Assembly (NCBI GenBank): GCA_022710245.1
Contig: JAKLHH010000027.1
Location: 1-17,990 of the forward strand
Direction: 5' to 3'
Length of the DNA: 17,990 bases
Source: Myxococcota bacterium
GTDB taxonomy: Bacteria > Myxococcota > Polyangia > GCA-2747355 > JAKLHH01
The notes under the pieces were generated by a model. That model saw nothing but the letters and a program-made list of their open reading frames with translations, was not told the origin of the DNA and did no database searches. Positions 1 to 9,451 of this stretch are shown one piece after another. The stretch's first letter is position 1. Every line of letters starts with the position of its first letter. The position numbers and the translations under genes were made by a program.

Positions 1-1412
<1,412 letters not shown>

Positions 1413-1413
<1 letters not shown>

Positions 1414-2045
1414 TGGTGGAGCACGCGGGCCACCAGCACCACTTCGCCACCGCCGCGCAGCAGCGCTCGGCGGCGAAGCTGGGGATGTGGATCTTTCTCG
1501 CCACCGAGATCCTCTTCTTCGGCGGCGTCTTCATGGCCTACGGCGCCTTCCGCTACTTCTACCCGGGCACCTTCGTCGCCGCGCACGAGCACCTCAGCGT
1601 CCCCCTCGGCGGGCTCAACACGGTGGTGCTGATCACCTCGTCGCTGACGATGGCGCTCGCGGTGCGCGCGGCGCAGCTCGGCGATCGCAAGGCGCTGGTG
1701 CGGCTCCTCGCGCTGACGCTCGCCTTCGCTGGCGCGTTCCTGGTCATCAAGGGCTTCGAGTACCACCACAAGTTCGAGCACGGCCTGCTGCCCGGGAAGT
1801 TCTATCGCGCCGAGGGCATCGCCGGGCTGCCGCACATCTTCTTCGGCATCTACTTCACCATGACCGGCCTGCACGGCGTGCACGTGATCGCCGGCATGGG
1901 CGTCATCGGCTGGATGCTGGTCCGCGCCCGGCGCGGCGACTTCAGCGCGCGCTACTTCACGCCGGTGGAGAACGTCGGGCTCTACTGGCACCTGGTGGAC
2001 CTGATCTGGATCTTCCTCTTCCCGCTGCTCTACCTGGTGAAGTGA
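1413..2045 (+). CDS. ctaE: Cytochrome c oxidase subunit III
   Basis: Integral membrane subunit that stabilises subunit I in aa3/caa3 oxidases. The start is ATG 1413, overlapping the subunit I stop (TGATG), with a strong Shine-Dalgarno GGAGG at 1402-1406 six bases upstream; a longer upstream reading frame is only a shadow of subunit I. The 210-residue product has about five hydrophobic segments, matching the short five-helix bacterial form. Typical motifs are GMWIFLATEILFFGG near the N-terminus, KGFEYHHKFEHG in the middle, TGLHGVHVIAG, and a terminal YWHLVDLIWIFLFPLLYL. It is translationally coupled to subunit I and followed 39 bases later by subunit IV. Confidence 0.96.
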
Positions 2046-2084
2046 TGGAGCGGCCGCGACCAACCAAGGAGTGAGGAGCCCGCC

Positions 2085-2537
2085 ATGAGCACCGACAGCC
2101 TCGCCCTCAGCGCCCCCGGCGGCAAGGAGCAGGCGCCCGGCACCGGCGAGCACGTCCTGCCGCTCAAGGTCTACCTCGGCGTCTTCGGCGCGCTGCTGGT
2201 CCTCACCGGGGTCACGGTCGGCGTCTCGATGCTCGACCTGGGAGCGCCCGCGCTCTACGTGGCGATGGCGGTGGCGCTGGTGAAGGCGTCGCTGGTCGTC
2301 GGCTACTTCATGCACCTCAAGTTCGACGTGCGCTTCAACGCCTTCGTCTTCCTCTCCTCGCTCCTCTTCCTCGCCATCTTCTTCGCCCTCACCATGCTCG
2401 ACCTGGGCACCCGAGGCGACGTGCTGGAGGAGCAGGGGAACTTTGTTCTCCGCGGGGAGCGCGAGGCCGCGAAGGCGAAGCTCACCCAGCCCGCCTCCGC
2501 CAGGTCCAAGACCGTCAAGCCGCCCTCCCATCGCTGA
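2085..2537 (+). CDS. ctaF: Cytochrome c oxidase subunit IV (caa3-type)
   Basis: Small accessory membrane subunit of prokaryotic aa3/caa3 oxidases, probably involved in assembly or stability. ATG 2085 is preceded by AAGGAGTGAGGAG. The 150-residue protein has three hydrophobic stretches, and KASLVVGYFMHLKFD is the recognisable family signature. After the last helix comes a polar, basic tail of about 45 residues, so the protein is longer than the family's usual 100-120 residues; the role of the tail is unknown. It is the last gene of the oxidase operon before a gene-free region. The order I-III-IV agrees with known cta clusters, in which subunit II would lie upstream of this window. Confidence 0.9.
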   Translation: MSTDSLALSAPGGKEQAPGTGEHVLPLKVYLGVFGALLVLTGVTVGVSMLDLGAPALYVAMAVALVKASLVVGYFMHLKFDVRFNAFVFLSSLLFLAIFFALTMLDLGTRGDVLEEQGNFVLRGEREAAKAKLTQPASARSKTVKPPSHR

Positions 2538-2559
2538 CTGGCGCTCCGCGTCACGCCCG

Positions 2560-2582
2560 CCGGACCCGTGGCAGCAGTCCGG
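2560..2582 (+). terminator. Weak candidate hairpin after the oxidase operon
   Basis: Six-base arms CCGGAC and GTCCGG separated by 11 bases lie 22 bases past the subunit IV stop. There is no T-run, so this is not a classical intrinsic terminator. It could be a weak stop, an mRNA-stabilising hairpin, or chance in GC-rich DNA. Confidence 0.22.
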
Positions 2583-2672
2583 TGGCCCTCTCCGTGGCGG
2601 ACCGCACCACCGAGCTGTACTCCGGCCACGACAATTCGCGATGACGCACAAGGTCACGCCCGAGGGATCTAA

Positions 2673-2683
2673 TGGTCGGACCA
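2673..2683. promoter_or_regulatory. GntR/FadR-type operator-like palindrome
   Basis: TGGTCGGACCA is a perfect inverted repeat around a central G. Its core matches the TGGTCnGACCA form known for FadR-subfamily GntR regulators, and its flanks (AA before, ATT after) recall the AATTGGTnnnACCAATT of PdhR-like sites. It lies about 80 bases upstream of the candidate -35 box of the glycosyltransferase promoter. The motif match is seen; the regulator and function are inferred, and no GntR gene is in the window. Confidence 0.4.
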
Positions 2684-2764
2684 ATTCAATGTGGAAAACG
2701 CGACTGATTGCGATGAGTTAACGACTTGGCAGGAATCACACCTACACATGACCACAGACAACGA

Positions 2765-2793
2765 TTTACACGAAATTACATTCTGGTGACAAT
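2765..2793 (+). promoter_or_regulatory. Candidate sigma-70 promoter for the glycosyltransferase
   Basis: TTTACA (2765-2770) and GACAAT (2788-2793) are separated by exactly 17 bases, matching the -35 and -10 consensus at 5/6 and 4/6 positions. Transcription would start near 2800 and leave a leader of about 48 bases with GGGAGGAG at 2831-2838 before the ATG. The AT-rich setting supports it. Confidence 0.38.
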
Positions 2794-2847
2794 TCGCGCC
2801 CTCCTTTCCGGCTATATACGTGCAGCTCCAGGGAGGAGTACACGCTC

Positions 2848-4305
2848 ATGTGGTACCAGCACGTACTCATCGGACTCTACCTCTCAGTTCTTCTCTGTCT
2901 GGCCGTGTACGGCTTCCACCGCAGCAACCTGGTCTGGCTCTTCTACAGGTACAAGAAGAACCGACCTCAGCCGCTCCGCCGCTATGAGGACGCCGAGCTG
3001 CCCAAGGTGACGGTGCAGCTGCCGCTCTTCAACGAGATGTATGTGATCGAGCGGCTCATCGACGCCGTCGCGCGCATCGACTACCCCCGCAACAAGCTCG
3101 AGGTGCAGGTCCTGGATGACTCCACGGACGAGACCCAGGGCATTTGCCGTCGCAAGGTGGCGGACCTGCAGAAGCAGGGCTTCGACGTCCACTACATCCA
3201 CCGGGATGACCGCACGGGCTTCAAGGCGGGCGCCCTGGAGAACGGGCTCCGCACGGCGACCGGCGAGCTGGCGATGGTCTTTGACGCCGACTTCGTGCCG
3301 GCTCCCTCCATCCTGCGGGAGGTGGTTCACTACTTCTCCGATCCGAAGGTCGGGATGGTGCAGGCTCGCTGGGGCCACCTCAACCGCGACTTCTCGCGCC
3401 TCACCGAGATCGAGGCCATCATGCTCGACGGCCACTTCGTCATCGAGCACACGGCGCGTCATCGCTCCGGTCGCTTCTTCAACTTCAACGGGACCGCGGG
3501 CATCTGGCGCGTGAAGACCATCGAGGACGCGGGTGGCTGGCAGCACGACACGCTGACCGAGGACATGGACCTCTCCTACCGCGCGCAGCTCAAGGGCTGG
3601 GGGTTCATCTACCTCTTCGATACCGTCTCCCCCGCCGAGCTCCCGGTCGAGATGAACTCGTTCAAGTCTCAGCAGTTCCGCTGGGCCAAGGGCTCGATCC
3701 AGGTGGCCAAGAAGCTGCTGCCGAAGATCATGCGCTCGGACGTCCCCTTCAGGGTCAAGGCGGAGGCGTTCTTCCACCTCACGAACAACTTCGCCTATCC
3801 GCTCCTGCTCCTGCTCTCCATCCTGCTGCTCCCGAACCTCCTCGTGCGCACGCACCACGGCTGGCGTGAGGTGCTGCTGCTCGACCTCCCGCTCTTCTTC
3901 GGCACCACCATGAGCCTGGTGAGCTTCTACATCGTCGCGCAGCGCGAGGTGCGGCCGAAGGGCTGGGTCAACGTGCTCAAGTTCCTCCCGCTCATGCTCT
4001 CGGTCGGCATCGGGCTCTGCGTCAACCAGAGCCGCGCGGTCTTCGAGGCCCTGCTGGGCAAGGACACCGAGTTCGTGCGTACGCCGAAGCACGGCATCGC
4101 GCTGAAGGGCGAGGCCTGGCGGAAGAAGCGCTACCGCGCGGTGAAGACCCTGATCCCCTACTTCGAGCTCTTCATGGCCGCCTACTTCAGCGCAGCCATC
4201 CTGGTCGCCTACCGCGGCGGGCACTTCATCTCGGTGCCGTTCCTGCTGCTCTTCCTGGTCGGCTTCCTGTACGTGGGCGCGCTCAGCGTCCACCAGCGGC
4301 GCTAG
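2848..4305 (+). CDS. Membrane GT2 glycosyltransferase, cellulose synthase/CslA-like
   Basis: Probably a processive beta-glycosyltransferase that uses a nucleotide sugar at the inner membrane to build a polysaccharide. The 485-residue product has one N-terminal helix (about 5-27), a cytosolic GT2 domain (about 50-290) and four or more C-terminal hydrophobic segments (from about 316, 345, 378 and 428 on). The GT2 D,D,D,QxxRW set is complete: DDS at 90-92, DAD at 146-148, TED at 237-239 and QQFRW at 275-279. The motifs LPLFNE, FNGTAGIWR and the TEDMDL block resemble plant CslA glucomannan synthases and the related bacterial family more than BcsA, and no PilZ domain is visible. SD GGAGGA (2832-2837) supports the ATG. 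No bcs-type or export genes lie beside it, so the product is unknown; it could also be a ceramide-glucosyltransferase-like enzyme. Confidence 0.9.
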   Translation: MWYQHVLIGLYLSVLLCLAVYGFHRSNLVWLFYRYKKNRPQPLRRYEDAELPKVTVQLPLFNEMYVIERLIDAVARIDYPRNKLEVQVLDDSTDETQGICRRKVADLQKQGFDVHYIHRDDRTGFKAGALENGLRTATGELAMVFDADFVPAPSILREVVHYFSDPKVGMVQARWGHLNRDFSRLTEIEAIMLDGHFVIEHTARHRSGRFFNFNGTAGIWRVKTIEDAGGWQHDTLTEDMDLSYRAQLKGWGFIYLFDTVSPAELPVEMNSFKSQQFRWAKGSIQVAKKLLPKIMRSDVPFRVKAEAFFHLTNNFAYPLLLLLSILLLPNLLVRTHHGWREVLLLDLPLFFGTTMSLVSFYIVAQREVRPKGWVNVLKFLPLMLSVGIGLCVNQSRAVFEALLGKDTEFVRTPKHGIALKGEAWRKKRYRAVKTLIPYFELFMAAYFSAAILVAYRGGHFISVPFLLLFLVGFLYVGALSVHQRR

Positions 4306-4318
4306 CGCTCCGTCCCGC

Positions 4319-4348
4319 TGGATACCGGCCCCGCTGTTGGGCTAGGGT
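4319..4348 (+). promoter_or_regulatory. Weak candidate promoter close to the start codon
   Basis: TGGATA (4319-4324) and TAGGGT (4343-4348) are spaced by 18 bases and match the sigma-70 boxes at 4/6 and 3/6. The -10-like box ends six bases before ATG 4355, which would make the transcript leaderless or nearly so. The lack of a clear Shine-Dalgarno before 4355 fits this. The match is weak and could be chance. Confidence 0.25.
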
Positions 4349-4354
4349 CGTTCC

Positions 4355-6706
4355 ATGGCGGACCACCCGATCGTCCCCCTCCCGATCGCACCCCTCCCGT
4401 TCCCCGGCAGCTCGGTCTCCGTCGCCTCGCCGGAGGGGCTGGAAGCACGCGTCGCTCCCTCGCCGGCGGGGTCCGGCTTCGTCGAGGTCTCCTCGACCTT
4501 CGCCCCCCGCCTGCAGACCGCGCACGCCTGCTGGCTCGAGCTCGAGCGCCAGGACACGCCGCACGGCCCGGAGTCGTTCACCCGGGACGTACCGAACGTC
4601 GGCGAGGAGGCGCTCGCGCACCTCGACGAGCGCGGGGTCGCGCGCGTGGGCAGCGCCATCCAGCCGGGGACCATCCTGGCGGGGCTGGTCTCTCCTCGCG
4701 GCTCGGCGGTCCTCTCGCCGGAGGAGAAGCTCCTCCGCGCCATCTTCGGAGAGGCCGCGGGCGCGGTGGTCGATCGCTCGCTCCGCGCCCCGGGCGGCTG
4801 CTCCGGCGAGGTCAGCGCCGCCCAGGTCGAGGACCGGCGCGTCCGCGTGCAGATCTCCTGGACCCGCCCCCTCGAGGTGGGCGATCAGCTCGAGCTCGAT
4901 GGGCGCCCGGCCGTGGTCTCGGCGATCCGCCCCCTCCCGGCCGAGCTCGCGTGGCAGGGCGGTGCGTCGACGGTCCGCGTGCGCAAGCGGGCGGCCGCCC
5001 GCGACGTGCTGGAGGCCCGGAGCATCGGGCCCTATGACCTGCAGTCGCAGCAGCCCACCGAGGGGCGCGCAGCCCACGGCGGTCAGCGCGTCAGCTTCGA
5101 GCTGGCGAGCGCGCTCGCGGAGCGCGCGCCGTGGACGGCCTGGGAGCTCTTCACCCTGAAGTCCGACGCGGTCACCGCCCGGACACGGGCGTACGAGGAG
5201 CTGGTGAAGCAGGAGAACCCCGGCCGCGAGTACCTGATCGAGCCAGAGGCAGAGCTCGCGGCGTCGAGACCGCCTCCCGGGGACATCTTCTCCTTCTTCG
5301 AGGTCGTGAAGCCCTCGCAGGGCCTCCGCACCGAGGGGAGCACGCAGCTCGTCGCCTGGCTGCGCGCGCTCGGGCTCGGGCTCCGCCGCGGGAAGGAGGC
5401 CACGGCGGAGGTGCTGCCAGCGGAGGAGCTCCGGCGCGACGCCCGTCGGGTCGAGGCAGGCGGCCTGCTCTCGCAGCGCGTGTTCGGCCCGCGCCGGGAC
5501 TTCGAGTGCGAGTGCGGCAGGCACAAGCGCATGAAGGACCGCGGCGTCGTCTGCGACCGCTGCGGGGTCGAGGTGGTGCAGGCGAGCGTGCGCCGCGAGC
5601 GCTTCGGCCTCCTCGAGCTGGGCGCGCCCTGCGTGTCGCCGGTCACCGGGGAGCCGATCGAGGTGCTCGCCGTGCTCCCGGCAGGGCTCCGGGAGGAGGC
5701 CGCGCCGCTCAACGAGGCGTACGAGGCGGTGTTGACGGCGCAGGGAGGGGTCGGCGTCCAGCAGGCGGTCGACCGGCTCTTCGCGCTGCTCCGCGCGGAC
5801 CTGCAGGAGCTCTGGCAGACCCGCCTCTTCAGCAAGGTCGTCGACTACAGCGGGCGCGCGCACCTGACCGTCGACCCGTCGCTGCCTGCGGGCAGCTGCC
5901 GGGTCCCGCGAGCGATGCTCCTCGAGCTCTTCGCCCCGATGATCTGCGGCGCGCTCGAGGCCGCCGGCTTCGTCTCCACCATCAAGAGCGCGAAGCGGAT
6001 GCTCGAGAGCGGCCGGCCCGAGGCGCTGCGGGCGGCGGAGGCCGTCAGCTCCGGCTCTCCGCTGCTCCTCGCCTCGGGCCGCCTCGTCGCCTCTCGCGCC
6101 CCGCTCCCCTGGGACCTGCCTGCGATCGCCGTTGATCCCGAGACGGCTCGCGGCCTCGACGCGGTCGAGGTGGCGGTGCACCTCCCGATCACCACCCAGG
6201 CGATGCTCGAGTGGCAGCCGCCGCGAGAGCTCGACCTCACCACGCCGCCGCACGACCCGGCCGGCTGGCTCTCGGCGGCCCGCGGCCGCGACCTGGCCGC
6301 CGCCGTGGTGGCGGCCGCGCGCGAGGGTGCGCGAGACCCCCTCACCGATCCGCTGCTCCGCGCGGCGCTGGCCTGCTGGCCTGGCGCGGCGGACGAGGCG
6401 GCGCTCGAGGCGCTGGAGGCGGAGCGCCGGGAGCGCTGCGCGGTCGCGCTGCGGGCCGAGGCAGAGGCCGCAGAGGCGGCGCAGGCCGCGACGGGGGCCG
6501 GGCTCCTCGCCCGCTCCGTCGACGAGCTGGAGCTGAGCGTGGCCTCGGCGAACGCCATCGCCCGGCTCGGCGTCGCCACCATCGGCGACCTCTGCCAGCG
6601 CACCGAGGCCGAGCTGCTGCGAGGCGAGGGGTTCGGGCGCAGGCAACTCAACGAGGTCAAGGAGCTCCTCGCGACGCTCGGCCTCACGCTGGGGATGAAG
6701 CCCTGA
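4355..6706 (+). CDS. RNA polymerase beta/beta'/alpha-CTD chimera without catalytic site
   Basis: One intact 783-residue frame carries segments of three RNAP subunits in order. About 42-300 is beta C-terminal half: [17 protein letters not shown] at 76-92, the flap-tip helix [13 protein letters not shown] at 121-133, GGQR and LTLKSD at 242-271. About 309-620 is beta' N-terminal half: IFSFFE, RVFGP, a zinc ribbon C385-x-C387-x12-C400-x2-C403 spaced as in E. coli, VDYSGR at 496-501 and the dock-like [16 protein letters not shown]. After an Ala/Glu-rich linker, 716-783 is an alpha CTD alignable without gaps. The catalytic NADFDGDQ loop is replaced (only LDAVE precedes AVHLP), and the beta lysine motif GDKMAGRHGNKG has become [12 protein letters not shown]. 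coli alpha R265 corresponds to A730. Catalysis is therefore unlikely; a non-catalytic polymerase mimic is inferred. ATG 4355 is the first in-frame start seen; the SD is weak. Confidence 0.9.
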   Translation: MADHPIVPLPIAPLPFPGSSVSVASPEGLEARVAPSPAGSGFVEVSSTFAPRLQTAHACWLELERQDTPHGPESFTRDVPNVGEEALAHLDERGVARVGSAIQPGTILAGLVSPRGSAVLSPEEKLLRAIFGEAAGAVVDRSLRAPGGCSGEVSAAQVEDRRVRVQISWTRPLEVGDQLELDGRPAVVSAIRPLPAELAWQGGASTVRVRKRAAARDVLEARSIGPYDLQSQQPTEGRAAHGGQRVSFELASALAERAPWTAWELFTLKSDAVTARTRAYEELVKQENPGREYLIEPEAELAASRPPPGDIFSFFEVVKPSQGLRTEGSTQLVAWLRALGLGLRRGKEATAEVLPAEELRRDARRVEAGGLLSQRVFGPRRDFECECGRHKRMKDRGVVCDRCGVEVVQASVRRERFGLLELGAPCVSPVTGEPIEVLAVLPAGLREEAAPLNEAYEAVLTAQGGVGVQQAVDRLFALLRADLQELWQTRLFSKVVDYSGRAHLTVDPSLPAGSCRVPRAMLLELFAPMICGALEAAGFVSTIKSAKRMLESGRPEALRAAEAVSSGSPLLLASGRLVASRAPLPWDLPAIAVDPETARGLDAVEVAVHLPITTQAMLEWQPPRELDLTTPPHDPAGWLSAARGRDLAAAVVAAAREGARDPLTDPLLRAALACWPGAADEAALEALEAERRERCAVALRAEAEAAEAAQAATGAGLLARSVDELELSVASANAIARLGVATIGDLCQRTEAELLRGEGFGRRQLNEVKELLATLGLTLGMKP

Positions 6707-6789
6707 GCTTCCAGCACCAAGGTCGAGCGGGGCAGGTGGCGGTCCGCGCCCCCGAGTAGCACGTCCCGCGATCGCGATGCCGAGCGGCA

Positions 6790-6819
6790 TTGCCTCCGCC
6801 GGGCGTACCGAGGTACCGT
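6790..6819 (+). promoter_or_regulatory. Weak candidate promoter for the FHA activator gene
   Basis: TTGCCT (6790-6795) and TACCGT (6814-6819) are 18 bases apart. The -10-like box overlaps a small inverted repeat (TACC-GA-GGTA, 6806-6815). The expected transcript start near 6826 lies before the Shine-Dalgarno at 6834, a sensible arrangement. The matches are modest and read-through from the upstream gene is also possible. Confidence 0.22.
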
Positions 6820-6833
6820 CACACGGCCACGGC

Positions 6834-6841
6834 AGGGAGGG
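6834..6841 (+). promoter_or_regulatory. Shine-Dalgarno that decides a TTG start
   Basis: AGGGAGGG lies four bases before TTG 6846. The alternative in-frame ATG at 6777 has no such site and would add 23 residues of low-complexity sequence ahead of the FHA domain. The TTG is therefore preferred. Confidence 0.6.
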
Positions 6842-6845
6842 CGGC

Positions 6846-8642
<1,797 letters not shown>

Positions 8643-8650
8643 GGGAACCC

Positions 8651-9451
8651 ATGCTGCTGGGAGACCGCTACCGCCTGGAGGTGCGGGTCGGTCACGGCGG
8701 CATGGGCGAGGTCTGGCGCGCGCGTGACCTCGTCGGCGGCGCGCCGGTGGCGGTGAAGCGGCTGCTCCGCGCGGCGGCGCAGGGCGGCGAGCGAGAGCGG
8801 CTGCTCCGCGAGATCGAGGCGCTGCGACGGCTCTCGCACCCGAACGTGGTGCGCTTCCTGGCGTCGGGGTTCGACGCGGACGACCAGCCTTACCTGGTGC
8901 TCGAGTGGCTGCAGGGCGAGGACCTCGCGCGGCGGCAGGCGCGCGCACCCCTCGCGCTCGAGGAGGCGCTCGCGACCGTCGACCGCGTGCTGGTGGGGCT
9001 GTCCGCCTGCCACGCGCAGGGGGTGGTCCATCGCGACCTCAAGGCGAGCAACGTCTTCCTCGCCGGCGAGGAGGTGAAGCTCCTCGACTTCGGGCTCGCC
9101 TGGCTGGACAGCGGGGGACGGCTGACTCGCACGGGCATGGTGGTGGGCTCGCTCCACCACCTGGCGCCCGAGCAGCTCGACGCCGGCGGCCAGGCCGACG
9201 AGCGCACCGATGTCTACGCCGCCGGCGTGCTGCTCTATCAGCTGGTGACCGGGCAGCTGCCCTTCGCCGGGGATCACGCGCCGATCGTGCTGCGCAGGAT
9301 CCTCAGCGAGACGCCGACGCTCCCGTCGCTGCTCCGCGAGGGGGTCCCGGCGTGGGTGGATGAGGTGGTGCTGCGGGCGATGATGCGGGCGGCGCGGGAT
9401 CGCTACGCGAGCGCGGAGGAGCTGCGCAGGGCTCTCTGCGCCGCGCGCTAG
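8651..9451 (+). CDS. Soluble Hanks-type serine/threonine protein kinase
   Basis: A 266-residue protein that is little more than a kinase domain, with no membrane segment or extracellular sensor, so it should act in the cytosol. The catalytic set is complete: glycine loop GHGGMGEV (14-21), VAVK with Lys36, Glu54 of helix C, HRDLKASN (127-134), DFG (146-148) and APE (172-174). The activation segment reads GSLHHLAPEQ instead of the common GTPxYMAPE, so the P+1 loop is somewhat divergent. GAGGGA at 8640-8645 precedes ATG 8651, and the stop of the FHA activator is eight bases upstream, so the two are almost certainly one transcription unit. The likely job is to phosphorylate a protein read by the FHA domain, possibly the activator itself; this is inferred. 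Confidence 0.94.
   Translation: MLLGDRYRLEVRVGHGGMGEVWRARDLVGGAPVAVKRLLRAAAQGGERERLLREIEALRRLSHPNVVRFLASGFDADDQPYLVLEWLQGEDLARRQARAPLALEEALATVDRVLVGLSACHAQGVVHRDLKASNVFLAGEEVKLLDFGLAWLDSGGRLTRTGMVVGSLHHLAPEQLDAGGQADERTDVYAAGVLLYQLVTGQLPFAGDHAPIVLRRILSETPTLPSLLREGVPAWVDEVVLRAMMRAARDRYASAEELRRALCAAR

Larger units (their letters stand above)
2538..2847. other. Gene-free region, AT-rich in its second half
   Basis: No supported gene occurs in these 310 bases; the short open frames here show no recognisable protein features. The first ~100 bases keep the GC-rich character of the neighbours. From about 2665 to 2820 the composition is clearly richer in A and T than anything else in the window. That part holds a perfect TGGTCGGACCA palindrome and a promoter-like pair, and so probably contains the control region of the glycosyltransferase gene at 2848. 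Confidence 0.6.

Noticed and set aside
2785..2799. Sigma-54 promoter before the glycosyltransferase
   Set aside because: TGGTGACAATTCGC looks similar, but the GG-GC spacing is 9 or 11 rather than 10 bases. The 17-base spaced sigma-70-like pair fits better.
4355..6706. Reading the chimera as a broken rpoB-rpoC pseudogene or an assembly artefact
   Set aside because: The frame is intact over 783 codons, the zinc ribbon and alpha CTD are uncorrupted, and deletions always keep the frame. Decay would leave stops and frameshifts. Orthologues would settle it.
6777..6845. ATG 6777 as the start of the FHA activator
   Set aside because: It has no Shine-Dalgarno and adds a low-complexity leader, whereas TTG 6846 has AGGGAGGG four bases upstream.
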